Assembly: GCA_963921335.3 (NCBI GenBank)
Contig: CAWUFC020000002.1
Location: forward strand, 1,364,001-1,428,000
Source: CAWUFC02 sp963921335
GTDB taxonomy: Bacteria; Pseudomonadota; Gammaproteobacteria; Pseudomonadales; Halieaceae
DNA length: 64,000 bases
Direction: 5' to 3'
Below the pieces are notes generated by a model. The model did not search any database and was not told the origin of the DNA. It worked only from the letters and a program-made list of their open reading frames with translations. The position numbers and the translations under genes are program-made. Positions 17,629 to 25,946 of this stretch are shown in pieces (the stretch's first letter is position 1; every line of letters begins with the position of its first letter).

Positions 17629-18048
17629 TCAGGGACGTTCCAGCATGGCTTCAAACTGGACAGCACCAGAAATGGGCTCCAGCCAGGACGTCCTGGAACG
17701 ACAAAACACCTCAAATACAGGTCTCAGTTCGGAAAACTGATCTGCCGTGGCGACTCGAATCGAAACAAAGGCCCCAGGCTCATCACTGCCCGGCAGAGAA
17801 CACAAGTGACTACCGCACTCGCCGCACAGCGCCATGCGACACGTTTTGCCACTGTCGGCTATTTTATCCAGATAGATGGGCTCGCCAGCAGTGAATCTAA
17901 ATGCCCCAGGCTCGACGAAACCACTGGTTCGAAAAGGGGCACCGCTGAATAGCTGGCAATCGCGGCAGTGACAGATACCCACCGCCTGCTCGTCCAGCTC
18001 AGCCTCGTACCTGATACCGCCGCAAAAACACTGGCCGTTGATGTGCAT
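17629..18048 (-). CDS. GFA/CENP-V family zinc-binding protein
   Basis: 139 residues with the family cysteine pattern CFCGGIRYEA, CHCRDCQLFSGAPF, and CGECGSHLCSLP, which hold two zinc ions in the Mss4-like fold. Named after glutathione-dependent formaldehyde-activating enzyme, although most members have no proven activity. Start chosen at the ATG at 18048 (MHINGQCFCGG) because GGAGAAAGGG precedes it; a GTG 12 bases upstream is the alternative. Confidence 0.88.
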   Translation of the reverse strand: MHINGQCFCGGIRYEAELDEQAVGICHCRDCQLFSGAPFRTSGFVEPGAFRFTAGEPIYLDKIADSGKTCRMALCGECGSHLCSLPGSDEPGAFVSIRVATADQFSELRPVFEVFCRSRTSWLEPISGAVQFEAMLERP

Positions 18049-18074
18049 CCCTTTCTCCACTTTTTGCGGGCAAA

Positions 18075-18101
18075 AAAATACCGCGACTAGCGCGGTATTT
18101 T
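18075..18101 (-). terminator. Rho-independent terminator of the cytochrome c5 gene
   Basis: An 11-base perfect stem (AAAATACCGCG / CGCGGTATTTT) with a five-base loop, flanked on the minus strand by a run of T. It sits 21 bases after the stop of the cytochrome gene. Confidence 0.85.
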
Positions 18102-18122
18102 AGCAAGCTTTGAATAACGGCC

Positions 18123-18551
18123 TTACTGGCTGCCAGCTACCATGAAATCCACAGCTGCTGACACTTCCTCATCGCTGCAGCTCATGCAGCCACCCTTGGC
18201 AATCATACCGGTGCCAGGAACGCCATTAATGCCACTGTCGTAGAGCACATCCATACCCTTGGTGATACGGTCGGCCCAGGCAGCTACATCACCCAGCACC
18301 GGGGCACCACCAGCACCAGTGGTGTGGCAGGCCATACAGGCTGCGTTGTATACGTCTTCGCCAGAGCGCGGGCCAGCGCTGGCAGACGCCACTGCGCCAC
18401 CGCAGCTGGAGTCACCCGCCAGGCATACATCGCCTACCGGTTTGATTCGTTCTTCAATCTCTGCGCGCTGGGAATCGTTGAGCGCATAGGCAGACATACT
18501 GATCAGGGCGATCGCGCACAGCGAGGCCAGCAGTTTGATGGTCTTGGCCAC
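18123..18551 (-). CDS. Cytochrome c5 family protein
   Basis: 142 residues from a GTG preceded by GAGGAAAAACT. Signal peptide (cleavage after AYA), then an acidic spacer, haem site CMACH, and a C-terminal GCMSCSDEEV segment whose two cysteines match the disulfide of cytochrome c5. The distal ligand is probably the Met in TGMIAKGG. A small periplasmic electron carrier. An upstream ATG at 18608 would add a non-signal-like extension and was rejected. Confidence 0.87.
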   Translation of the reverse strand: MAKTIKLLASLCAIALISMSAYALNDSQRAEIEERIKPVGDVCLAGDSSCGGAVASASAGPRSGEDVYNAACMACHTTGAGGAPVLGDVAAWADRITKGMDVLYDSGINGVPGTGMIAKGGCMSCSDEEVSAAVDFMVAGSQ

Positions 18552-18692
18552 AGTTTTTCCTCGTTCGTACTGTTTGGGGGGCGCATTATAGCCACATTCC
18601 GGCCCCATCGAAACTGGCCCACTGGCAAATTAGCGGGACAGCACCTAGTATCCACCAAGCTCAATCAATCGGAACTTTGACAGGAACAGCAC

Positions 18693-19313
18693 ATGAAACT
18701 CTACACCTTTCACGCAGCCCCCAATGCACGCCGTTTGCACCTTGTGATGGACTACAAGGGGATAAAAATCGAAGAAGAAATCATCGATATGGCGAATCTG
18801 GCCCAGCATGAGGAGCCCTACGCCAGCATCAATCCCCTGCGTACCGTGCCCTGCCTGCAACTGGACGATGGCAGCCTGCTGACTGAGGTGGTGGCCATGG
18901 TGCATTACCTGGAGAGCATTCATCCGGAAAAGCCGCTGTTTGGCAGCAACCCGCAGGAGCGGGCCATGGTGATCAACTACAACCACTGGCTCGCCACCCA
19001 GGCCTTTATGCCCATTGCCCATATGCTGCGCAACGGCGCCAAGGGCTTTAAGGACCGCGCCGTGGTCGGCTCGCTGCCGATACCGCAAATTCCCGAACTG
19101 GTCGAGCGCGGCAAGATGCAGTTGGACGATTTTTGGCCACGCATAGAGGCAAGACTGGCTGAGTCCGAATGGGTGGCTGGTGACTTCTTTAGCTTTGCGG
19201 ATATCGACCTATACGTCGTCGTTGAATTCAGCGGCTGGGTGAAAGAAGGCATGCCCGAAGACGCGACTCACCTGCGCGCGTGGCACCAGCGCGCCAGCGA
19301 GATTCTCGGCTAA
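18693..19313 (+). CDS. Glutathione S-transferase family protein
   Basis: 206 residues with an N-terminal thioredoxin fold (MKLYTFHAAPNARRLHLVM; NPLRTVPCLQLDDGSLLTEVVAMVHYLE, with cis-Pro and the SNAIL-like T-E) and an all-helical C-terminal domain (about 85-206). Ser/Asn near residue 11-12 probably activates glutathione. GACAGGAAC precedes the ATG. Single gene between the cytochrome and MetE-like genes; substrate unknown. Confidence 0.9.
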   Translation: MKLYTFHAAPNARRLHLVMDYKGIKIEEEIIDMANLAQHEEPYASINPLRTVPCLQLDDGSLLTEVVAMVHYLESIHPEKPLFGSNPQERAMVINYNHWLATQAFMPIAHMLRNGAKGFKDRAVVGSLPIPQIPELVERGKMQLDDFWPRIEARLAESEWVAGDFFSFADIDLYVVVEFSGWVKEGMPEDATHLRAWHQRASEILG

Positions 19314-19327
19314 CCCCTCAAAAGAAT

Positions 19328-19352
19328 CAGTACAGGGTCAGACCCTGCACTG
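19328..19352. repeat. Palindromic repeat (GGGTCAGACCC core), probable bidirectional terminator
   Basis: CAGTACAGGGTC and GACCCTGCACTG pair around a central A with one mismatch, followed by CCCCGTTTT. It lies between the convergent GST and MetE-like genes. Same core as the palindromes at 5007 and 20510. Confidence 0.72.
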
Positions 19353-19364
19353 ACCCCGTTTTGA

Positions 19365-20477
19365 TTAGGCGTGACGATTGCGCAGCAGTTGCGACGCCTC
19401 GCACATAGCCTCGAGCTTGGCCAGCGCAAATTCCCGGGGCAGGAACCACATACCGCAATCCGGGGCCAGGCTAATGCGCTCTTTCGGCACCACCTGCATG
19501 GCGCCTTCAATCAGCTCACAAATGGATTCCGGTGTCTCCACTTCTCCATCGGGGTCCAGATTGAGCACGCCAATCGCCACCGGCTTATCGCCGACAGATT
19601 CCAGGAAGTCAGGCGTGTGCCCGGGCTGGGCATACTCGGTGTGCAGGGCATCAATATCCGATTGGGCAATCAGGCCGACAGCCTTGGGGTAGATCGGACT
19701 GGGCTCCTTGAGCGCAATATTTTTGGAGTAGCCATAGCACACATGCACTGAGGTCATGCATTCAACACCGCGCACCATGCGGTTGATCGCCTCCACCGCA
19801 AAGTCCTGGCACTGGCTGTAGCGAAAATGCACCTCAGGCTCATCGATCTGAATCAGGTCAACGCCCGCCTCCGCCAGCGCTTTCAACTCCTGATTCAGCG
19901 CATCGGCAATAGCGAAACACAACTCAGCGTGATTGGGATAAACACCCTGATCCACCAGCCGGTAACTCAACGTGACCGGACCAATCACGGTAATTTTGGT
20001 ATTGCGCTCCGCATAGCGTTTCAGGAACGGCACGTCGCTGACCACCATAGGCCCGGGCCAGCTGATCTTTTCCCGCACACTGGGAAACAGCACTTTCGGC
20101 GAGGCCACGGGCTTGTCCTGCTTATCCGGGTCAGCGCCGACGTTGGTGGCCTTGCGCTTCATCTCCAGGTACTCGGTGATGTCATTATGGAAGTTGGTAA
20201 ACTCACCGGGGTCGTCCTGATCGATACCGCCAAGGGTATAAAAATGGCCGCTGAAGGTCTGTCGGCGCACCTCACCATCGGTGGCGAAGGTCATTCCCGC
20301 GGCGTTCTGGTCATAGATGGCGAGACGCACCGCGTCGTCTATCGCAGCGCTGAGCTCAGGTTCCTGAAACTTCCACCAGGTGCCTTCCTTGGCGTAAACC
20401 TTATCGTGATCTGCCAACCAGGCCGGCTTGACGTAGCTGCCCACTAACTGGGTGGAAAACAGTTCATCGCTCCACAT
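19365..20477 (-). CDS. MetE C-terminal-like protein (cobalamin-independent methionine synthase family)
   Basis: 370 residues from the ATG at 20477 (MWSDELFSTQLVGSYVKP). Only the C-terminal, zinc-bearing barrel of MetE is represented: QIDEPEVHF, VHVCYGYS and LAPDCGMWFLPR supply the Glu, His and two Cys zinc ligands. Stand-alone members include methionine synthases that take methyl from corrinoid proteins and epoxyalkane:coenzyme M transferase relatives. Without the N-terminal folate half it is unlikely to be ordinary MetE. Bounded on both sides by GGGTCAGA palindromes. Confidence 0.82.
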   Translation of the reverse strand: MWSDELFSTQLVGSYVKPAWLADHDKVYAKEGTWWKFQEPELSAAIDDAVRLAIYDQNAAGMTFATDGEVRRQTFSGHFYTLGGIDQDDPGEFTNFHNDITEYLEMKRKATNVGADPDKQDKPVASPKVLFPSVREKISWPGPMVVSDVPFLKRYAERNTKITVIGPVTLSYRLVDQGVYPNHAELCFAIADALNQELKALAEAGVDLIQIDEPEVHFRYSQCQDFAVEAINRMVRGVECMTSVHVCYGYSKNIALKEPSPIYPKAVGLIAQSDIDALHTEYAQPGHTPDFLESVGDKPVAIGVLNLDPDGEVETPESICELIEGAMQVVPKERISLAPDCGMWFLPREFALAKLEAMCEASQLLRNRHA

Positions 20478-20509
20478 AGCGATACCCCTCAAAGATGTAA
20501 GAAACAAAA

Positions 20510-20544
20510 AGGGTCAGAGCCCGCCTGCAACGGGGTCTGACCCT
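20510..20544. repeat. Palindromic repeat (AGGGTCAGA core)
   Basis: AGGGTCAGAGCCCG pairs with CGGGGTCTGACCCT with one mismatch around a seven-base loop. It separates the beta-helix gene (upstream operon end) from the MetE-like gene, both minus strand, and may act as a terminator. Confidence 0.72.
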
Positions 20545-20566
20545 GTGCTAACCAACGTATCTCAGG

Positions 20567-22102
20567 CTAGTTTGTACGTGACAGCATATACTCCGCAACC
20601 GCCAGGCGGGTTTCCGGATCCAGGTAGTTCTGGGGCGGCATTTCCGGGTAGTCCTCGCGCTTCTTCACAGGCGCTGCAATGTACTCCGCCAGACCCTGGG
20701 GATTGTCCATGTACAGAGCCTGAATAATCTGTACCGGAGGACCAATCATACGTCCGGTGTAAGTGTGGCAGCCGGCGCAGATACCCAGGTAAGCGATCTT
20801 GCCACGCTCGCCAGGCTCAATCACACGCGGCGGTACCGGCGGCAGAAGATAGTTGCCAATACTGGATGTGTTGGTGAAATCACACTCAGCGAAGTTCTTC
20901 ACACCCACGGTCACGTAACGATGGCGATTAATGATGCAAGGGTCCTTACTGGGGCCAATTGCCAGAATATCCGGATTCCCGGTCTGCAGTTCCGCCATTG
21001 CAATGGCCCTGATCTCAGGAATCGTCTCGTAGCCGTTATTGGCCATCACGTTGTCGAGAATTTTCAGCCCATCTGAGTTGGGATCTGCTTCCGGATCAAT
21101 GGTGACATTAGTCAACTGCGCAGCGGTATGGTGATCTACAGAGAGTATGCCGACCGTTTTGTTGTTAGTAATGATATTGCCTTCAACAATCACATCGTCA
21201 GCGGCCATGATCATGATACCCGTACCCGCGGGAATCCCGCCTACCGTTGAGCCGGGTGCACCGAAGTTAGGGGTATTGTTGTCGCTGACCCAGTTGTTGC
21301 GAATGATCACATCGTAGGTGGTCTTGATCGGCAGGCCGGGAGTAATGAACGCCAGAATGCCGCCGGTGTTGTTGTAGACAAAATTGCTTTCAACAATGGC
21401 ATGACGGCTGTTTTCGATCTCAATACCAGCCACCGAATCAAACACTTCGTTGTAGGCCACGTGAACGTTGTCGCTCATGCCCACATAGATCGCTGCATCT
21501 TCAATTCCAGAAATGATGTTGTGCTCCACCACGCCGTTCGTACCCAGCTGCGGGAAGATACCGTATACGCCAGTGTCTTTGATGATGTTGTTGCGGATCT
21601 CATAGTTGTTACCCGCCTGGCTCATGATGGCATTGCCCTTGTAATGGATGATTTTGAAACCTTCCACCACAATGTTGTTGCCACTGAACAGGATGGCATC
21701 GTTCAGCTCGCCTTTGCCGTCCATGGTGGCGCGATTGCCCTCTTCGATGATGCCGTAGAGGCGGATACCATCTTTATCGATATAAACCGTTTCACTGTAG
21801 GTACCGGGCTTCACGCGAATGGTGGTACCGGGCTCGGCGGCTCGCACAGCATCCTGAATAGACTGACCGGGCTCTACAACGACCACCACATCAGACTGAA
21901 CCGGACCAGCCACTCGCTTGCTGGCACCAGACAGTGACAAACCACCGTCTTCACCTGTCGCTGCGGGCGCTGCTTCAAAGCTGGCTCCGGCGCCACTGTC
22001 AGTAATGACCGCCGGGGCGTCAGCACTGCGGCCACCCAGTTGCATACCCAGCACAAAGGCCACTACAACCAGCACCAGTGCCATTATCTTTCCGCCATTC
22101 AT
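20567..22102 (-). CDS. Parallel beta-helix protein fused to a C-terminal cytochrome c domain
   Basis: 511 residues. An N-terminal membrane anchor or signal (LVVVAFVLGMQLGG), a low-complexity linker, then about 280 residues of right-handed beta-helix coils beginning GQSIQDAVRAAEPGTTIRVKPGTY and repeating NNxxxxxNxx patterns (NosD/PbH1-like). The C-terminal 90 residues hold a haem c site CAGCH and an EYIAAPVKK...PEMPPQNYLDPE segment with a likely Met ligand. Role unknown; the fusion ties a carbohydrate-like scaffold to electron transfer. Its ATG overlaps the stop of the MauG-like gene by four bases, so they are one operon. Confidence 0.83.
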   Translation of the reverse strand: MNGGKIMALVLVVVAFVLGMQLGGRSADAPAVITDSGAGASFEAAPAATGEDGGLSLSGASKRVAGPVQSDVVVVVEPGQSIQDAVRAAEPGTTIRVKPGTYSETVYIDKDGIRLYGIIEEGNRATMDGKGELNDAILFSGNNIVVEGFKIIHYKGNAIMSQAGNNYEIRNNIIKDTGVYGIFPQLGTNGVVEHNIISGIEDAAIYVGMSDNVHVAYNEVFDSVAGIEIENSRHAIVESNFVYNNTGGILAFITPGLPIKTTYDVIIRNNWVSDNNTPNFGAPGSTVGGIPAGTGIMIMAADDVIVEGNIITNNKTVGILSVDHHTAAQLTNVTIDPEADPNSDGLKILDNVMANNGYETIPEIRAIAMAELQTGNPDILAIGPSKDPCIINRHRYVTVGVKNFAECDFTNTSSIGNYLLPPVPPRVIEPGERGKIAYLGICAGCHTYTGRMIGPPVQIIQALYMDNPQGLAEYIAAPVKKREDYPEMPPQNYLDPETRLAVAEYMLSRTN

Positions 22103-23295
22103 AAGGCATTCTCCATCGCGTACATTTCTTTATTGTGATTCACAGGGGTCAGCCCGGAGGGCACCCGCTCGGGAATAGTTGGTTTCAGGCTCTCGTCGGT
22201 CAGCGCTTGCATAAAGTCTACCAAGCGGTCCAATTCATAATCAGTGAGATCAGGCGAGACAATATGCCAGTGCAGGTGCAGATCCTCACCCTCCGGCACC
22301 GCGTGACCACGACCACCATTATAGAACTCTGCCACTTCACGCAGACTCTCAAACCGGCCGGAGTGCATATAGGGCGCTGTCAGCCCAATATTTCTGAGAG
22401 TAGGTACTTTGAAGCCGCCTCGCATCTTGGGTGACCCGAAGATCTCTTCAGCGCCCGGGTCCATATCCCGGCCTTCCGGCTCGGGCGCGCCAATCACTGC
22501 CACCTGCTGATTGGTGAACAAGGGCGGTGTATGACACTCGGCACAGCGTGCCACGAAAGAGCGAAACACATTCATGCCCTCTATTTCTTTGTCGGTGAGG
22601 GCGTCGTGATAACCATGGGCGTAGCGATCATAGCGGCTGTTCAGTGAGATCAGTGAGGACTGGAACGCCGCCAGCACCCGATAAATCTGGCCGAGACTGA
22701 TTTCATCCAGCTCGGCTCGGGGAAACGCCTGGGCAAACAGCACACGATAAGTTTCGTTCCCGTTCAGTGTGGCCAGCAACTGCACCGGCGTATTGTCCAT
22801 CTCATCTGGGGCGTAGAGCGGCCCTTCCGCCTGCTCCTCCAGGGAGTCAGAGCGGGCATCCCAAAACAGCTTGCGCTGGAAAGCGACGTTCCACAGTGTC
22901 GGTGCCGCCCGCTGGCCCTCCAAACCATTCATGCCGACAGATCGGGGCATACCATCGCTGAAACCAAGATCCGGGTGATGGCAACTGGCGCAGGACAAAC
23001 TGCCATCGCCAGACAGCGCCGGATCAAAAAACAGGTAACGGCCCAGATCGATTTCCTGCGGTGTGAAACCGTCCCGGTAATCAGGTGGCAAGCTGGTATG
23101 AGTTCCACCGACGCCTCGATTCTGGGTTGAACTGTAAAGCTGGTAGAAGTTACGCAGTTTGCAAACACCAGCCTCGGTCAGCTCAAAGCTGGGTGGACAC
23201 TGGCTGTTTAACACGAAGGCAGGCTCAGTCCGCGCCAGCACCAGACCGGTGCCAACACCCAGCAGAACCAGGCTTAGAAGCAGTGAGCGCATCAA
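22099..23295 (-). CDS. MauG/cytochrome c peroxidase-like di-haem protein
   Basis: 398 residues with a signal peptide and two c-type haem motifs, CASCHHPDLGFSDG and CAECHTPPLFTN, in the spacing of bacterial di-haem peroxidases. The conserved FWDARSDSLEEQA, PTLRNIGLTAPYMHSGRF segments are present. MauG relatives oxidise protein or small-molecule substrates with hydrogen peroxide; which one applies here is unknown. It is the middle gene of the c4/MauG/beta-helix operon. Confidence 0.92.
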   Translation of the reverse strand: MMRSLLLSLVLLGVGTGLVLARTEPAFVLNSQCPPSFELTEAGVCKLRNFYQLYSSTQNRGVGGTHTSLPPDYRDGFTPQEIDLGRYLFFDPALSGDGSLSCASCHHPDLGFSDGMPRSVGMNGLEGQRAAPTLWNVAFQRKLFWDARSDSLEEQAEGPLYAPDEMDNTPVQLLATLNGNETYRVLFAQAFPRAELDEISLGQIYRVLAAFQSSLISLNSRYDRYAHGYHDALTDKEIEGMNVFRSFVARCAECHTPPLFTNQQVAVIGAPEPEGRDMDPGAEEIFGSPKMRGGFKVPTLRNIGLTAPYMHSGRFESLREVAEFYNGGRGHAVPEGEDLHLHWHIVSPDLTDYELDRLVDFMQALTDESLKPTIPERVPSGLTPVNHNKEMYAMENAL

Positions 23296-23299
23296 GAAG

Positions 23300-23914
23300 T
23301 TACTGCGCGGCGATAAACGCCATCACATCCTTGATGTCTTTTTCAGTGGCCAGCATGGAAGCCATCATTTTCATCTGGCGACCATAGCGATCGTCCGGAT
23401 GGTTGCCGCGCACACCAGCGCCAAAGTTGCGGTACTGGCGCTCGATATAGGAGATATGCTGACCCGCCAGTCGCGGGGCATTCAGTGCCGAATTGCCCTC
23501 AGCGGTAGCACCGTGACAGGCTCCGCAGGCGGCGTTGTATTGCACTTCGCCGTTGCGAATGTCCGCCTCGATCTGAGTCTTCAGGCCCGGGTTGGGCATG
23601 GCGGCGATATAGGCCGAGACATTGGCAATTGCTGCATCGTCGGCCAGAGTGGCAGCCATACCGCGCATCTGCATACCCAGTGTGTCACCCGCACCGCCGC
23701 GAACGCCTGATTTAAAGTGCTTCAGCTGGCGCTCGAGGTAGACCGCGTCCAGACCCGCCAACACGGGGGAGTTCAGGGCTTCATTGCCCTCGCCGGCAGC
23801 CCCGTGGCAAGCCACGCAGGTACCGTAAGCCGCTTTGCCGGCCGCCAAATCCGCCTCAGCCAGGGCTAACGCGTTAATAAAGAATGAAGATACAACACAC
23901 AACAGGTAACGCAT
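23300..23914 (-). CDS. Di-haem cytochrome c4-type protein
   Basis: 204 residues with a signal peptide and two similar halves, each with a haem site (CVACHGAAGEGN and CGACHGATAEGN) and a later Met (GMQMRGMAATL; GRQMKMMASML). This internal duplication is the cytochrome c4 layout, a periplasmic electron carrier. It is the promoter-proximal gene of the operon and probably the electron partner of the MauG-like and beta-helix haem proteins. Confidence 0.9.
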   Translation of the reverse strand: MRYLLCVVSSFFINALALAEADLAAGKAAYGTCVACHGAAGEGNEALNSPVLAGLDAVYLERQLKHFKSGVRGGAGDTLGMQMRGMAATLADDAAIANVSAYIAAMPNPGLKTQIEADIRNGEVQYNAACGACHGATAEGNSALNAPRLAGQHISYIERQYRNFGAGVRGNHPDDRYGRQMKMMASMLATEKDIKDVMAFIAAQ

Positions 23915-23944
23915 GGCACCACCCCCACGGTCGAAAGAGCGCGC

Positions 23945-23974
23945 ATTCTAACTGGTACGATCGTACCAGTTCAA
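23945..23974 (-). promoter_or_regulatory. Promoter of the cytochrome operon with a 22-bp palindromic operator in its spacer
   Basis: On the minus strand, TTGAAC (23974-23969) and TAGAAT (23950-23945) are separated by 18 bases. The spacer plus two flanking bases on each side form a perfect palindrome at 23950-23971: half-site AACTGGTACGA followed by its exact complement. The layout is that of a TetR-type repressor site blocking RNA polymerase. No regulator gene is adjacent. Confidence 0.78.
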
Positions 23975-23993
23975 GTGCCAAATTTGCGCCCGA

Positions 23994-25235
23994 TCAGAAA
24001 TAAATGGCTAATTGAGCAAACAGGGATGCCCCCTGCTCGAACCTTACACCCTCAATTGTAGACTCAAATCCACCGTACTCCGTGTCCGCATCACCCACAG
24101 GGATATTGAGGGCTAACAGCACTTGCCAGTTCTGACGCAGATCATAAGTACCCACCACCTGGGCCAGGAAGCTCTGGTCCGCCATATTCAGGAATACATT
24201 AGGAGAGATGGTAAACAGGGGCGAGAGCTCGATGAGTACCGCACCGGCCAGGTAGTGCTTGCCCAGGTTAAACAACTCGCCTCTGGCCAAACGGGCGACA
24301 AGGTCTGGCTTATTTTCGATATCTTCCTGGGTGAAGCCTTCTGACAGCCCAAAGCCGTTATAAAAATACTCAAATACGCCACTCATGTTTTTACCGAAAC
24401 CGATCCACGAGTAACTGAGGCTGGCGACGCCGCTCCAAACCGTGTCTTCGCTGGTATCGGTCAGCGACACATCACCCCGCACCACCGCCCCGCCCCAGGG
24501 CAGGCTGCCGCCGAGCGCAAGAATATCGTCTTCATAGTGCCGGGCCAGCAACACATCATACTCACCGCTACCCGCAAAACCGTGGTACTTACCGGCGAGT
24601 GAATTCACATCATTCGTCAGGTCACCATCGGCATCGCGACGCACCACCCAGACCAACTGCATGTCATCGCCGTTATCACGCAGGTACTGGCCATAAGCCA
24701 TGTCATCGCCGGATTTGTATTCCTTGTCTACAGCGGCCGGATCAAAGGGGTTAAAAATATCCACCGGGTTAAAGATCATGCCATTGCCCCAGCTCACCGC
24801 CTGGCGCCCCAGTTTGCCCACCCATTTAGCGCCGGTGTAGCTCACAGCCAGCCGGTCAAAACGATGCAGCGTGGCGTAATCGGTGCCTTCAGCCAGGGTC
24901 CAGGTCAGATCCATCAAGCGACGGTCGTCGTTCTGCACGCCACCACCGGGCAATACGGAACCGACCTGGCGCTGCAATTCCAGACTGTCACCAAACTGCC
25001 CTATCAGCTGGTAGTCCGCCTCGCCTCGCCAGGCAGCTTCTCCCACCCTGAACTTAAGGCGCAGATCAGCCCCCTGGTCAAAAGCTGGCGGATCTAAAAA
25101 TAAGCCTGAAAAGCTGTCGTCAGGAAAGTCGGCCAGGGTCAGCCGGGCTTTGACGTGACCGCCATCAAGAATAGAGTCGGCAGATGCAGGCAGCGCCAGC
25201 AGTAGCGCCACGCACAGAAAAAAGAGCGGCTTCAA
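23994..25235 (-). CDS. Outer-membrane beta-barrel protein of the Lol-like export operon
   Basis: 413 residues with a clean signal peptide (MKPLFFLCVALLLALPASA) and alternating beta strands to a C-terminal aromatic (LFAQLAIYF). Segments such as LGRQAVSWGNGMIFNPVDIFNPFDP resemble DUF1302/alginate-export-like barrels. Start overlaps the ATPase stop by four bases, so it belongs to the same operon as the ABC permeases and LolA-like carrier. It may be the outer-membrane exit or acceptor for the exported lipid or lipoprotein (inference). Confidence 0.8.
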   Translation of the reverse strand: MKPLFFLCVALLLALPASADSILDGGHVKARLTLADFPDDSFSGLFLDPPAFDQGADLRLKFRVGEAAWRGEADYQLIGQFGDSLELQRQVGSVLPGGGVQNDDRRLMDLTWTLAEGTDYATLHRFDRLAVSYTGAKWVGKLGRQAVSWGNGMIFNPVDIFNPFDPAAVDKEYKSGDDMAYGQYLRDNGDDMQLVWVVRRDADGDLTNDVNSLAGKYHGFAGSGEYDVLLARHYEDDILALGGSLPWGGAVVRGDVSLTDTSEDTVWSGVASLSYSWIGFGKNMSGVFEYFYNGFGLSEGFTQEDIENKPDLVARLARGELFNLGKHYLAGAVLIELSPLFTISPNVFLNMADQSFLAQVVGTYDLRQNWQVLLALNIPVGDADTEYGGFESTIEGVRFEQGASLFAQLAIYF

Positions 25236-25939
25236 TCGGCGTTACCCGGACCACCCGCCTGATTTTCATCGGCAATGATCTGCCCATCGACCATACGAAT
25301 AATGCGCCGGCAATAACTCATGACACGCGCATCGTGGGTGGCGATCACAAAGGTAATGCCACGACGCTCATTCAGCTGCCAGAACAAGTCCATCAGCTGG
25401 GTAGAGGTTTTACTGTCCAGATTGGCGGTGGGCTCATCTGCCAACACCAGCTGGGGTTCGCTGACAATGGCGCGGGCCACAGCGACTCGCTGCTGCTGCC
25501 CACCAGAGAGTTGTGTCGGCAAGCGGTCTTCCATGCCCTGCAAGCCGACTTCTTCAAGGATCGACGTAGACAGTTCTCGGCGCTGCTCTACCGACTGCCC
25601 CTGCAACTGCATGACAAATTCGACATTTTCTCGAGCTGTCAGCACCGGAATCAGGTTGTAGGCCTGGAACACAAAACCGATGTTGTGCAGCCGCATATCC
25701 GCCAGATCAGACTTCGCTAACTGGTCAATACGCTCGCCACCAATACTGATCTCTCCACTGTCGGGCGTATCGAGGCCACCGATGGCATTTAACAAGGTAG
25801 TTTTGCCGGAACCGGAGGGCCCCGACAGGCACATAAAACTGCCCTTTTCTATATCCAGCGACACACCGTCAAGACCGATCACGGTGGTCTCGCCCTGACT
25901 GAAGGTTTTACGTAAATCTTTGCAGCTAACAGACGCCAT
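25232..25939 (-). CDS. ABC transporter ATPase, LolD/MacB class
   Basis: 235 residues: Walker A SGPSGSGKTTLL, Q-loop region FVFQAYNLIPVLTARENVEF, signature LSGGQQQRVAVARA, Walker B LVLADEPTANLD, His-loop FVIATHD. The LIPVLTA(x)ENVE segment is typical of LolD/MacB/FtsE ATPases that drive mechanotransmission to periplasmic partners. It would power the two FtsX-type permeases encoded upstream. Confidence 0.95.
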   Translation of the reverse strand: MASVSCKDLRKTFSQGETTVIGLDGVSLDIEKGSFMCLSGPSGSGKTTLLNAIGGLDTPDSGEISIGGERIDQLAKSDLADMRLHNIGFVFQAYNLIPVLTARENVEFVMQLQGQSVEQRRELSTSILEEVGLQGMEDRLPTQLSGGQQQRVAVARAIVSEPQLVLADEPTANLDSKTSTQLMDLFWQLNERRGITFVIATHDARVMSYCRRIIRMVDGQIIADENQAGGPGNAD

Positions 25940-25946
25940 AATGTCC

